Shown in pieces: positions 36,488 to 45,430 of a DNA stretch of 64,000 nucleotides (its first letter is position 1; each line of letters begins with the position of its first letter). The notes beneath the pieces were generated by a model that ran no database searches, had not been told where the DNA came from, and was given only the letters and a program-made list of their open reading frames with translations. Location of the stretch: NCBI RefSeq assembly GCF_017355965.1, contig NZ_JAFIQW010000004.1:248001-312000 (forward strand). The letters are read 5' to 3'. Made by a program: the position numbers and the translations under genes. Source of the DNA: Desertivibrio insolitus. GTDB taxonomy: Bacteria; Actinomycetota; Actinomycetes; Actinomycetales; Microbacteriaceae.

Positions 36488-37774
36488 GTGCCCGTTCTCC
36501 CCGCGGTCCTGCTCGGAAGGGCGGTCCGCCTGGCCGCCCGCGTCCGCGGGGGCGGGGCCTCGGCTATGCCGGGGTACCTCGCGCTCCGCGTCGAGCCTCG
36601 CTTCCTCGAGAAGACGATCTCGCGCATCCCGCTCGGTGTCGTCGCCGTCTCCGGCTCCAACGGCAAATCGACGACCACCAACATGCTCACGGCGATCTTC
36701 CGCGAGCACGGCCTGAAGGTATTCACGAATCCCTCGGGGGCGAACCTCCCGCAGGGCATCGCCTCGGCCGTGCTCTCAGAGGTGTCGCTGAACGGTGCGC
36801 TCGACGCCGACATCGCGATCCTCGAGATCGACGAGGCCTACGGCGTCAAGCTCAGCGGGCTGCTGAAGCCGCGCACCGTGCTGCTGCTCAACATCCAGAT
36901 CGACCAGCTCAACCGGTTCTACGAGCCCGACCGGGTCGCCGGGATGCTGCACACGATCGCGTCGAGCGCGAGCGAGGCCGTCGTGCTGAACCGCGACGAC
37001 GACTACCTCGCCGCCCTCGGCCGTGAGCTCTACGGCGGCACGGATGCCTCGATCAGCTGGTTCGGCGCCAGGCCCGAGCTGATCGCGGCCGCCCCGCACG
37101 GCATCGCGTCGGCCACCCGCTTCTCGGCGGGCGAGCGGAGCGCGCCGCCCGAGGCATCCGTCACCGTCACGGCACTCGACGGACCGCGCGCCGACCTCGC
37201 GATCGGCGACGACACCGCGAGCGTCACGCTGCCCTCCCGCGGTCTGCACTACGCGATCGACGCCGCGGCCGCCGCCGAGACGGCTCGCGTCGTGCTCGGC
37301 GACCGCTTCCGTCCCGAGCTCGTCACCCGCGCGCTCGCCTCGATGAAGACCGTCTACGGCCGCGGCGAGCTGCTGAAGACCGGCGACGGCGACGACGTCG
37401 AGATCATCATGATGAAGAACCCGGCGAGCATGCAGATGAACCTCGATTCGCTCGAGGAGACGCCGGAGCAGGTCTTCCTCGCGATCGACGAGGGCACGCC
37501 CGACCCGTCGTGGATCTACGACACCGACTTCTCGGTGCTCGACCACGCCGACGTCGTCAGCGGCTCCAAGGGCTGGCAGCTCGCGGTGCGGCTCGGTTAC
37601 TCCGACATCCCCGTCGGCACCGTCGAGCCCGACCTGCGGAAGGCCGTGCAGCGCTTCCTCGCGCTGCCGCGGACCAAGTCCGGCCGCAAGACGATGATCG
37701 TCAACTACGAGCAGATGATGCTCATCCGCCGACTCCTCGGCTACTCCGACCTCGAGGGAAGGGACGGCGAGTGA
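36488..37774 (+). CDS. murT: MurT-like Mur ligase, cysteine-free
   Basis: The 428-residue protein follows MurT: VVAVSGSNGKSTTTNMLTAI is the ATP loop, TNPSGANLPQGIASA follows, and PSWIYDTDF near residues 340-348 carries the aspartates that in MurT contact the GatD active site. Standard MurT activates the alpha-carboxyl of D-Glu in lipid II for amidation. Two departures stand out: the four-cysteine zinc ribbon of MurT is absent (the protein has no cysteine), and the usual KNPAGFN-type segment reads KNPASMQMN. GTG at 36488 is 5 bp after the sigA stop with GGAG in the sigA 3' end, so translation is probably coupled. Confidence 0.85.
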   Translation: MPVLPAVLLGRAVRLAARVRGGGASAMPGYLALRVEPRFLEKTISRIPLGVVAVSGSNGKSTTTNMLTAIFREHGLKVFTNPSGANLPQGIASAVLSEVSLNGALDADIAILEIDEAYGVKLSGLLKPRTVLLLNIQIDQLNRFYEPDRVAGMLHTIASSASEAVVLNRDDDYLAALGRELYGGTDASISWFGARPELIAAAPHGIASATRFSAGERSAPPEASVTVTALDGPRADLAIGDDTASVTLPSRGLHYAIDAAAAAETARVVLGDRFRPELVTRALASMKTVYGRGELLKTGDGDDVEIIMMKNPASMQMNLDSLEETPEQVFLAIDEGTPDPSWIYDTDFSVLDHADVVSGSKGWQLAVRLGYSDIPVGTVEPDLRKAVQRFLALPRTKSGRKTMIVNYEQMMLIRRLLGYSDLEGRDGE

Positions 37775-38496
37775 GCCTGAAGCTCCTGCAGCTCTACCCG
37801 GCAGAACTCGGCATCAACGGCGACGGCGGCAACACGCTCGTGCTCGCCAAGCGGGCCGAGTGGTACGGCCTGCGCGCCGAGCGCCTGGCGCACGAGGTCG
37901 GTGCGGAGCTTCCCGCCGACGTCGACGTCGTGCTCGTCGGCACCGGGCCGGTCTCCGCCCAGCGCGCCGTGCACGCCGACCTGCTCCGCATCGCCGGTGC
38001 GCTCCGCGACCTCGCGGCCGCCGGCGTGCCGTTCCTCGCGGTCAGCGGGGGCATGCAGCTGCTCGGCGGCAGCGTGCGCCTGCCCGACGGCGAGCAGCTC
38101 GAGGGCGCCGGCGTCCTGCCGGTCACGACCGTCCTCGGCGACAAGCGCATCGTCGGCGACATCATCGTCGAGAGCCAGCTCGGAACCCTCGTCGGCTACG
38201 AGAACCACTCCGACACCCTCGAGCTCACGGGCGGCGTCCCGCTCGGCACCGTCAAGCACGGGCGCGGCAACGACGACACCGGCACGGCGGAGGGCGTCCG
38301 CAGCGGGCACCTCTTCGGCACGCACCTGCAGGGTCCCGTGCTCGCACAGAACCCGGTGCTCGCCGACCGCATCCTCGAGCTCGCGCTCCGGCGGGTCGGC
38401 GACGACCTGCCCGAGTCGATCGACGACGCCCTGAGCGTTAACGACGAACGCGCCGCGCGAGCGCGACGCGTCATCCGGGAGAAGCACCGGGTCTGA
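37771..38496 (+). CDS. gatD: GatD-like protein lacking the catalytic cysteine
   Basis: The 241-residue class I glutamine-amidotransferase-like protein begins LKLLQLYPAELGINGDGGN, as in GatD. In working GatD the nucleophile is the Cys of a CGGxQ motif. Here the segment is FLAVSGGMQLLGG with Ser92 (codon AGC), while the triad histidine is kept (His185 in FGTHLQGPVL). There is no cysteine anywhere, so glutaminase activity is not expected. GTG at 37771 overlaps the murT stop by 4 bp (GTGA), so the two proteins are made together and probably still form a complex. A small hairpin (38483-38502) overlaps the stop. Confidence 0.85.
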   Translation: MSLKLLQLYPAELGINGDGGNTLVLAKRAEWYGLRAERLAHEVGAELPADVDVVLVGTGPVSAQRAVHADLLRIAGALRDLAAAGVPFLAVSGGMQLLGGSVRLPDGEQLEGAGVLPVTTVLGDKRIVGDIIVESQLGTLVGYENHSDTLELTGGVPLGTVKHGRGNDDTGTAEGVRSGHLFGTHLQGPVLAQNPVLADRILELALRRVGDDLPESIDDALSVNDERAARARRVIREKHRV

Positions 38497-38520
38497 CCCC
38501 GGTGCCGTCCGATAGGTGGA

Positions 38521-38751
38521 TCAGTTGGACTCGAAGAGACGGCTGGTCTCGTCGTGCCACTCGAGAGCCGTCGGCGACAGCTTCTCCTTGAACTTCGCGC
38601 CGTGGTGAGCGCAGAACAGCAGTTCGCCGCTCTGCATCGTGACGCGGATGTACGCCTGGGCACCGCAGCTGTCACAACGGTCGGCCGCGGTCAACTGGTG
38701 CCGCGAGTCGAGCTCGTCTACAGCGTGGTGTCCTGCTGTGAACTGGGACAT
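38521..38751 (-). CDS. DUF7455-type small zinc protein, 76 aa
   Basis: ATG at 38751 follows aggagcaggg. The product has CDSCGAQAYIRV and LLFCAHHGAKF, a C-x2-C plus C-x2-H set that can bind one zinc ion, and ends LEWHDETSRLFESN. Small proteins of this family are regularly encoded near sigA and the topoisomerase genes in actinobacteria. Their function is unknown. Confidence 0.85.
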   Translation of the reverse strand: MSQFTAGHHAVDELDSRHQLTAADRCDSCGAQAYIRVTMQSGELLFCAHHGAKFKEKLSPTALEWHDETSRLFESN

Positions 38752-38914
38752 CCCTGCTCCTACTCTCTCGGTGTCTGACCGCGATTCGTAGCCCTAGTCA
38801 AGCACGACGGGTGTTCCCGGGGTGTTCAGAGACAGGACACGTTCGCTCAACGCGAAGCCGCGCGGCTGCGGCGGGTGTGGCGGCGGGGGCATGTCGCACC
38901 CCGCACTTAGTCTT

Positions 38915-38938
38915 AACGACGGCCTTCCGGCCGTTGTT
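38915..38938 (+). promoter_or_regulatory. parE promoter and 5'-end hairpin
   Basis: TAGTCT at 38908-38913 is a plausible -10 element. Directly after it, a 10-bp hairpin with a ttcc loop (38915-38924 with 38929-38938, one G-U pair) would lie at the start of the message, just ahead of the ribosome site gaaggg (about 38952-38957). Confidence 0.4.
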
Positions 38939-38963
38939 CCCGTTCCCGTGAAGAAGGGCGCCA

Positions 38964-41045
38964 GTGGCATCCGACTACTCCGCGCGTCACCTGTCGGTGC
39001 TCGAGGGCCTCGAGGCCGTGCGCAAGCGCCCCGGCATGTACATCGGCTCGACCGACTCCCGTGGGCTCATGCACTGCCTCTGGGAGATCATCGACAACTC
39101 GGTCGATGAGGCGCTCGCGGGGCACGGCGACTCCATCCAGGTGATCCTGCACCCCGACGAGAGCGTCGAGGTGCGCGACCGTGCCCGCGGCATCCCGGTC
39201 GACGTCGAGCCCAAGACCGGGCTGACGGGCGTCGAGGTGGTCTTCACCAAGCTGCACGCGGGCGGCAAGTTCGGCTCGGGCAGCTACGCAGCCTCCGGAG
39301 GCCTGCACGGCGTCGGCGCCTCGGTCGTCAACGCGCTCTCCGAGCGGCTCGACGTCGAGGTCGACCGCGGCGGCAAGACGTACGCGATGTCCTTCCACCG
39401 CGGCGAGCCGGGCATCTTCGACGACGGCGGAAAGGCGCCGAGCCCGGATGCCCCGTTCGCCCCGTTCGTGTCGGGCAGCGAGCTGCGCGTGATCGGCAAG
39501 GCCGCGAAGGGCGTCACCGGCACCCGCGTGCGGTACTGGGCCGACCGCCAGATCTTCACCCGCGGCGCCGCCTTCCAGGTGGAGGAGCTGCTCGGGCGCG
39601 CGCGCCAGACTGCGTTCCTCGTGCCGGGGCTCGGCATCGACATCGTCGACGAGCGCGGCGAGGAGCCGCAGCGGCACGAGTTCCGTTACGAGGGCGGCAT
39701 CAGCGAGTTCGTCGAGTTCCTCGCGAAGGACGCGGCTCTCACCGACACCTGGCGCATCACCGGCACCGGCACGTTCTCCGAGACCGTTCCGGTGCTGCAG
39801 GAGAACGGCCACATGGTCGCGACCGAGGTGCAGCGCGAGTGCACCGTCGACATCGCGCTGCGGTGGGGCACCGGGTACGACACCGAGGTGCGCAGCTTCG
39901 TCAACATCATCTCGACCCCGAAGGGCGGCACGCACCAGGCCGGCTTCGAGGCCGGGCTGCTGCGCTTTCTACGCCAGCAGGTCGAGCAGAACGCCCGCCG
40001 GCTGAAGGCCGGCAGCGACAAGCTGGAGAAGGACGACGTGCTCGCCGGCCTGACCGCCGTGCTCACGGTGCGGCTGCCCGAGCCGCAGTTCGAGGGTCAG
40101 ACCAAGGAGATCCTCGGCACCCCCGCAGCCCGCTCGATCGTCTCCAACGTGCTCGTCAAGGCGCTGGGGGAGCGGTTCTCGTCCCCGAAGCGCGACGACA
40201 AGGCGCAGACGTCCCTCGTGCTCGACAAGGTCGTCGCCGAGATGAAGTCGCGCATCTCCGCCCGCGCCCACAAGGAGACCCAGCGCCGCAAGAACGCGCT
40301 CGAGAGCTCGTCACTGCCGGCGAAGCTCGTCGACTGCCGTTCGAGCGACGTCGCGAACTCCGAACTGTTCATCGTCGAGGGCGACTCGGCGCTCGGCACC
40401 GCCAAGCTCGCCCGCGACAGCGAGTACCAGGCGCTCCTGCCGATCCGCGGCAAGATCCTCAACGTGCAGAAGGCGTCGGTCTCCGACATGCTGTCGAACG
40501 CCGAATGCGCCTCGATCATCCAGGTCATCGGCGCGGGCTCCGGCCGAAGCTTCGACATCTCCTCCGCCCGGTACGGCAAGGTCATCATCATGAGCGACGC
40601 CGACGTGGACGGCGCGCACATCCGCACCCTGCTGCTCACGCTCTTCTTCCGCTACATGCGGCCGATGATCGAGGAGGGCCGCGTGTTCGCGGCCGTGCCC
40701 CCGCTGCACCGCGTCGTCGTGATCAACCCCGGCAGCAAGCCGAACGACACGATCTACACCTACAGCGAGGCGGAGCTGCAGGGGGTGCTCGCGGCCCTCA
40801 AGAAGTCGGGACGGAAGTACCAGGACCCGATCCAGCGCTACAAGGGCCTCGGCGAAATGGATGCCGACCAGCTGGCCTCGACCACGATGGACCGCGCGCA
40901 CCGCACGCTCCGCCGCGTGCGGGTCACCGACGCCGAGGCCGCCGCGAACGTGTTCGAGCTCCTCATGGGCAACGACGTCGCCCCGCGCAAGGACTTCATC
41001 ATCCAGGGCTCGAACCGCCTCGACCGCGAGCAGATCGACGTCTAG
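38964..41045 (+). CDS. parE: DNA topoisomerase IV subunit B-like (GyrB/ParE family)
   Basis: The 693-residue type IIA ATPase subunit has the GHKL site (EAVRKRPGMYIGSTDSRGL, WEIIDNSVDEALAGH, GGLHGVGASVVNALS) and the Toprim domain (ELFIVEGDSALGTAKLARD, ILNVQKASV and VIIMSDADVDGAHIRTLLL). It ends QRYKGLGEMDADQL. An oddity is the D-x-G-x-G adenine-binding motif, normally DNGRGIPV, which reads DRARGIPV (residues 72-79) with alanine for the first glycine. It is likely to be the ParE partner of the ParC-like gene at 41831-44281. GTG at 38964 follows aagaaggg. Confidence 0.93.
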   Translation: MASDYSARHLSVLEGLEAVRKRPGMYIGSTDSRGLMHCLWEIIDNSVDEALAGHGDSIQVILHPDESVEVRDRARGIPVDVEPKTGLTGVEVVFTKLHAGGKFGSGSYAASGGLHGVGASVVNALSERLDVEVDRGGKTYAMSFHRGEPGIFDDGGKAPSPDAPFAPFVSGSELRVIGKAAKGVTGTRVRYWADRQIFTRGAAFQVEELLGRARQTAFLVPGLGIDIVDERGEEPQRHEFRYEGGISEFVEFLAKDAALTDTWRITGTGTFSETVPVLQENGHMVATEVQRECTVDIALRWGTGYDTEVRSFVNIISTPKGGTHQAGFEAGLLRFLRQQVEQNARRLKAGSDKLEKDDVLAGLTAVLTVRLPEPQFEGQTKEILGTPAARSIVSNVLVKALGERFSSPKRDDKAQTSLVLDKVVAEMKSRISARAHKETQRRKNALESSSLPAKLVDCRSSDVANSELFIVEGDSALGTAKLARDSEYQALLPIRGKILNVQKASVSDMLSNAECASIIQVIGAGSGRSFDISSARYGKVIIMSDADVDGAHIRTLLLTLFFRYMRPMIEEGRVFAAVPPLHRVVVINPGSKPNDTIYTYSEAELQGVLAALKKSGRKYQDPIQRYKGLGEMDADQLASTTMDRAHRTLRRVRVTDAEAAANVFELLMGNDVAPRKDFIIQGSNRLDREQIDV

Positions 41046-41137
41046 GCCTCTCTGCGCCCCCGTTCAGGGAGCGCCGACCCTCCGCGGGTAGAGAGGAGAC
41101 GGTGCCGATGTCCCGGCATCCGGATAGGAGACCCTCG

Positions 41138-41755
41138 ATGTCCAACGGACTCACCGCACTCGCGCTCGTCACCACCCTCAAGCCCTCGCCCGAGGAGTCG
41201 AGCGCGGAGCTGCTCGGTGGCCAGCTGCTCGACGAGCTCGCGGCGCTCGGCGTGACGACCAGCAAGGTGCGCGTGGTCGACTACGACGTGCGACCTGGCG
41301 TGCTCGCCGACATGGGCGACGGCGACCAGTGGCCGACGATCCGGCAGCAGGTGCTCGACGCGGACATCCTCGTGCTCGCGACCCCCACCTGGATGGGCCA
41401 CATGACGAGCGTCGCGCAGCGCGTGCTCGAGCGCCTGGACGCCGAACTGTCGGAGAAGGACGAGAAGGGTCGGCCGACCATGTTCGACAAGGTCGCGGTC
41501 GCGGCCATCGTCGGCAACGAGGACGGCGCGCACCAGATCACGGCCGAGCTCTTCCAGGCGCTCAACGACATCGGCTTCAGCATCCCGACCCAGGGCGTGA
41601 CGTACTGGAACGGCGAGGCGATGGGCAGCGTCGACTACAAGGACCTCGAGGAGACGCCCGAGAAGGTCGTGTCGACCACGAAGTCCGTCGCGCTCTTCGC
41701 GGTGCACCTCGCGACGGCGCTCAAGGCATCGCCGTATCCCGCTCCGGTCGAGTAG
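41138..41755 (+). CDS. NADPH-dependent FMN reductase / flavodoxin-like protein
   Basis: ATG at 41138 follows ataggag and is preferred to an upstream ATG at 41108. The 205-residue protein has a flavodoxin-like fold: LALVTTLKPSPEESSAELLG (phosphate loop), ADILVLATPTWMGHMTSVAQ (the typical TP-x-W/Y-x-G flavin loop) and VAAIVGNEDGAHQI. It probably binds FMN and may reduce quinones or azo compounds. It lies between parE and the convergent parC. Confidence 0.85.
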   Translation: MSNGLTALALVTTLKPSPEESSAELLGGQLLDELAALGVTTSKVRVVDYDVRPGVLADMGDGDQWPTIRQQVLDADILVLATPTWMGHMTSVAQRVLERLDAELSEKDEKGRPTMFDKVAVAAIVGNEDGAHQITAELFQALNDIGFSIPTQGVTYWNGEAMGSVDYKDLEETPEKVVSTTKSVALFAVHLATALKASPYPAPVE

Positions 41756-41767
41756 GGGGACAGACGA

Positions 41768-41802
41768 GAGAAGGGCCGGTCCACTGCGGACCGGCCCTTC
41801 TC
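41768..41802. terminator. Bidirectional terminator
   Basis: A perfect 15-bp stem (41768-41782 with 41788-41802) has a 5-nt loop. It lies between the flavodoxin-like gene and the convergent parC gene. Confidence 0.8.
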
Positions 41803-41830
41803 CCGTGCTCGGGTCTCTCCGCTTTGCGGA

Positions 41831-44281
41831 TCAGAGCGGCAGCGGTGAGCCGATCGAACCGAGGGCGTTCTCGAGCGGGGTGCCGGACGCGTCGCGTCGT
41901 GCGCCCGCCTCCGGCAGCGTGCGGGCTGCGCCGTCAGTGCCGACCGCGAGGGCGGGCCCGCGCCCCACCCAGGCGAGTGAGAGCTGGTCCTCGCCCTTCA
42001 GGAACGAGTGGGCACGCACGCCGCCGGTCGCCCGGCCCTTGCCCGGGAACTCCGAGAACTCCGACACCTTCGCGCGCCCCGCGTCGGTGCCCGGCAGGGC
42101 GATGCTCGAGGTGGAGACCGTCGCGACGAGGGCCTCCTCGGGCGCGACCGACGCGAACGCGATGACTGTCGCCTTCGCCCCGAGGTTGATGCCGGCCATG
42201 CCCCCGGCGGTGATCCCCTGCGGGCGCACCGCCGTCGCGGGGAAGTGCAGCAACTGGGCGTCGCTGGAGACGAAGACGAGTTCGTCGGTCTCCGCGCCCT
42301 GCGCCGCGCCCACGACCTCGTCGCCGGGCTTCAGCGCGATCACCTCGAACTCGTTCTTGTTCGGCAGCACCGCGAGCGAGACGCGCTTGACGACACCCTG
42401 GCGGGTGCCCAGCGCGATCGGCTTCTCGGCGTCGAGCGTCACGAGCGCGAGCACGCGCTCCTTCTTGTCGGTGATGCCGAGGTAGTCCGCGATCCGCACG
42501 CCCGCGCCGAGCTGAGCCGAGTTCTCGGGCACGACGGGCAGGTCGACGGGGGAGAAGCGCACCAGGCGCCCCTTGTTCGTGACCGCGCCGATCTGGCTGC
42601 GGCTCGTCGTGGAGACGACGGATGCCACGGCGTCGTGCTTCGACCGGCGCGCCTTGCGCGCCGGCGCCTCCGCGGCATCCCGCTGGCGGTCGATCCGCAC
42701 GGCGCGTCCGGTCGTCGACAGTGCGACGAGGCAGGGGGTGTCGGCGATCTCGAGCACCGGCGCCTTCTTGCCGCGGCCGGTCGCGATCGACGGCTTGGCC
42801 TCGGTCAGCAGGGTGCGACGCGGGGTGCCGAAGCGGTCGGCGACCTCTTCGAGCTCGTCGCCGACGAGCGCCCGCACCCGGGCCGGGTCGGCGAGGATCG
42901 CCTCGAGCTCGGCGATCTCGGCCTGGAGCTTGTCGCGCTCGGCCTCGAGCTCGATGCGGCTGAAGCGGGTGAGGCGGCGCAGCCGCAGCTCGAGGATGTA
43001 CTCCGCCTGCAGCTCGCTGAGGTCGAAGACCTGCATGAGCCGGCTGCGGGCCGCCTCGCTGTCGTCGCTCGACCGGATGACCTGGATGACCTCGTCGATG
43101 TCGAGGATCGCGACGAGGAGGCCCTCGACCAGGTGCAGCCGCTCGCGGCGCCGGTCGAGCCGGTAGCGGGAGCGCCGCGTGACCACGGCGATGCGGTGGT
43201 CGAGGTAGACGCGGAGCAGCTCGCGCAGCCCGAGCGTCTGCGGGTTGCCGTCGACGAGCGCGACGTTGTTGATCGCGAAGCCGTCCTCGAGCGGGGTGTA
43301 GCGGTAGAGCTGCTCGAGCACCGCGAGTGGGTCGAAGCCGGTCTTGATCTCGATTACGAGCCGCAGGCCGTGGTTGCGGTCGGTCAGGTCGGTGACGTCG
43401 CTGATGCCCGAGAGCTTCTTCGACTGCACCCCGTCCTTGATCTTCTCGATGACCTTCTCGGGGCCGACGAGGTAGGGGAGCTCGGTGACGACGAGACCGC
43501 TCTTGCGGGCGGTGATCGGCTCGACCGAGACCTTCGCACGGGTCTTGAAGCTGCCGCGTCCGGTCGCGTACGCGTCGCGCACGCCCTCGAGCCCCATGAT
43601 TGTCCCGCCGGTCGGCAGGTCGGGGCCGGGCACGAACGCCATGAGGTCGTCGAGCGTGGCATCCGGGTTCTCGAGCAGGTGACGCGCGGCGCCTACGACC
43701 TCGATGAGGTTGTGCGGCGCCATGTTGGTGGCCATGCCGACGGCGATGCCGCTCGCACCGTTGACCAGCAGGTTGGGGAACGCCGCGGGCAGCACGGCCG
43801 GCTGCATGAGCTGGCTGTCGTAGTTGGGCACGAAGTCGACGACGTCCTCGTCGAGGCCCTCGACCATCGCGAGCGACGCCGGCGCGAGGCGCGCCTCGGT
43901 GTAGCGCGGAGCCGCGGGGCCGTCGTCGAGCGAGCCGAAGTTGCCGTGGCCGTCGATGAGCGGCAGTCGCATCGTGAAGTCCTGCGCGAGGCGTACGAGG
44001 GCGTCGTAGATGGGCGCATCGCCGTGCGGGTGCAGCTTGCCCATCACCTCGCCGGTCACGCGGGCGCTCTTCACATGCCCGCGCTCGGGCCGGAGCCCCA
44101 TCTCGGACATCTGGTAGAGGATGCGGCGCTGGACCGGCTTCAGTCCGTCGCGGGCGTCGGGAAGTGCCCGCGAGTAGATGACGGAGTACGCGTACTCGAG
44201 GAAGGAGCCCTGCATCTCGACCGAGACATCGACGTCCTCGATGCGCTCGCCGGCAGGGACGGTGGTGTCTCTGGGAGTCAT
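41831..44281 (-). CDS. parC: DNA topoisomerase IV subunit A-like (GyrA/ParC family)
   Basis: The 816-residue protein has the winged-helix start [18 protein letters not shown], the quinolone region [19 protein letters not shown] and catalytic Tyr127 in APRYTEARL, followed by the C-terminal beta-propeller repeats ([18 protein letters not shown]). No GyrA-box (QRRGGKG-like) is visible, which favours ParC over GyrA. Residue 89, where quinolone-sensitive enzymes usually have Ser, is Ala. It works with the ParE-like subunit to decatenate chromosomes. Confidence 0.93.
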   Translation of the reverse strand: MTPRDTTVPAGERIEDVDVSVEMQGSFLEYAYSVIYSRALPDARDGLKPVQRRILYQMSEMGLRPERGHVKSARVTGEVMGKLHPHGDAPIYDALVRLAQDFTMRLPLIDGHGNFGSLDDGPAAPRYTEARLAPASLAMVEGLDEDVVDFVPNYDSQLMQPAVLPAAFPNLLVNGASGIAVGMATNMAPHNLIEVVGAARHLLENPDATLDDLMAFVPGPDLPTGGTIMGLEGVRDAYATGRGSFKTRAKVSVEPITARKSGLVVTELPYLVGPEKVIEKIKDGVQSKKLSGISDVTDLTDRNHGLRLVIEIKTGFDPLAVLEQLYRYTPLEDGFAINNVALVDGNPQTLGLRELLRVYLDHRIAVVTRRSRYRLDRRRERLHLVEGLLVAILDIDEVIQVIRSSDDSEAARSRLMQVFDLSELQAEYILELRLRRLTRFSRIELEAERDKLQAEIAELEAILADPARVRALVGDELEEVADRFGTPRRTLLTEAKPSIATGRGKKAPVLEIADTPCLVALSTTGRAVRIDRQRDAAEAPARKARRSKHDAVASVVSTTSRSQIGAVTNKGRLVRFSPVDLPVVPENSAQLGAGVRIADYLGITDKKERVLALVTLDAEKPIALGTRQGVVKRVSLAVLPNKNEFEVIALKPGDEVVGAAQGAETDELVFVSSDAQLLHFPATAVRPQGITAGGMAGINLGAKATVIAFASVAPEEALVATVSTSSIALPGTDAGRAKVSEFSEFPGKGRATGGVRAHSFLKGEDQLSLAWVGRGPALAVGTDGAARTLPEAGARRDASGTPLENALGSIGSPLPL

Positions 44282-44286
44282 AGGAT
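44281..44286 (+). promoter_or_regulatory. -10 element overlapping the parC start codon
   Basis: TAGGAT lies 7 nt before ATG 44294 on the plus strand. Its first base is also the last base of the parC start codon (complement 44279-44281), so initiation of one gene crosses the start of the other. Confidence 0.45.
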
Positions 44287-44293
44287 GGCGAGG

Positions 44294-45412
44294 ATGCTAC
44301 CGGAGCCGAGCCCGACCAGACGGAGCCTCGCCGACGTGCTGCCCTCGGCGGTCGCGGCACTCGGCGGCCGGCAGAATCCGCTGCGTCTCCCGGCGGCCCG
44401 TCACGTCGTCGTCGCCCTGATCGACGGGCTCGGCGCGAACCCGCTCCGCTCGAGCGCTGGACACGCCCGCACGCTCGCCACCGGCATGGTCGGCAAGTGG
44501 ACGATCGCGTCCCCCTTCCCGACGACGACGGCCGCGGCGCTCGCGACCCTCACGACCGGCGCCCCCTCCGGCACGCACGGCCTCGTCGGCTACTCGGTGC
44601 TCGACCCCGAGGGCGACCGCGTGATCAACCAGCTGAGCGACTGGGACGGCGCCGTCGAGCCTGCGACCTGGCAGCGGATGCCGACGGTCTTCGAGACCGC
44701 CGAGGTCCCGTCGTTCATCGTCGGGCCCGCCCGGTACGCCGACTCCGGCTTCACCCGCGCCGTGCTGCGCGGCGCCGACTACCGGGCGGCTAAGACGATC
44801 GCCGACCGGGTCGACGCGACGCTGTCGATCCTCGCGACCGAGCGCACGTCGCTCACCTACTTCTACGTGCCCGAGCTCGACACCGTCGCCCACCGCCACG
44901 GCTGGTCGTCGCCCGAGTGGGCGGAGGCGCTCGAGGATCTCGACGCGGAGCTCCGCAGGCTCCTCGCCGGCGTTCCCGGTGGCACGGGGGTGCTGGTGAC
45001 CGCGGACCACGGCATGATCGACCTCGGCGACGCCGACCGCGTGCTCGTGGAGGAGTCGACGGGGCTCTGGGACGGCGTGCGACACACCGCGGGCGAACCC
45101 CGTGCCCTGCAGCTGCACCTCGAGCCGGGGCTGCCGGCTCCCGACCGAGCGGCACTGCTCGACCGGTGGAAGAGCGCCGAGGAGGGGCGAGGCTGGGTCG
45201 CAAGCCGCGACGAGGCGATCGCGGCCGGATGGTTCGGGGCCGTCGCGCCCGAGGTCGCGCCGCGCATCGGCGACATCGTGATCGCCGCCCGGGCGCGCGT
45301 CGGCTACTACGACGCCCGCGACCCCTACGGCATCCGCATGATCGGCAACCACGGCTCGTGGTCGCCCGACGAGGTCGACATCCCGCTGCTCAGGCTCGCC
45401 GCCTTCTCCTGA
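44294..45412 (+). CDS. Alkaline phosphatase/nucleotide pyrophosphatase-like enzyme
   Basis: The 372-residue cytoplasmic protein belongs to the type I phosphodiesterase/nucleotide pyrophosphatase branch. VVVALIDGLGANPL holds the first metal aspartate, ASPFPTTTAAALATLTTG the nucleophilic Thr, YFYVPELDTVAHRHG and VTADHGMIDL the other metal ligands, and GNHGSWSPDEVDIPLL the last histidine. The substrate is unknown. The start at 44294 fits the leaderless -10 at 44281-44286; another ATG at 44285 overlaps that element. It lies between parC and sepH. Confidence 0.88.
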   Translation: MLPEPSPTRRSLADVLPSAVAALGGRQNPLRLPAARHVVVALIDGLGANPLRSSAGHARTLATGMVGKWTIASPFPTTTAAALATLTTGAPSGTHGLVGYSVLDPEGDRVINQLSDWDGAVEPATWQRMPTVFETAEVPSFIVGPARYADSGFTRAVLRGADYRAAKTIADRVDATLSILATERTSLTYFYVPELDTVAHRHGWSSPEWAEALEDLDAELRRLLAGVPGGTGVLVTADHGMIDLGDADRVLVEESTGLWDGVRHTAGEPRALQLHLEPGLPAPDRAALLDRWKSAEEGRGWVASRDEAIAAGWFGAVAPEVAPRIGDIVIAARARVGYYDARDPYGIRMIGNHGSWSPDEVDIPLLRLAAFS

Positions 45413-45430
45413 GCGGAGGCGCGGCCGGCC

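Noticed and set aside
38044-38046. Treating GatD Ser92 as a sequencing error
   Set aside because: Converting AGC to a Cys codon (TGC) would take a single base change, so an error cannot be excluded from this codon alone. However, the whole MurT-GatD pair lacks cysteine, including the zinc ribbon, which makes one error an insufficient explanation.
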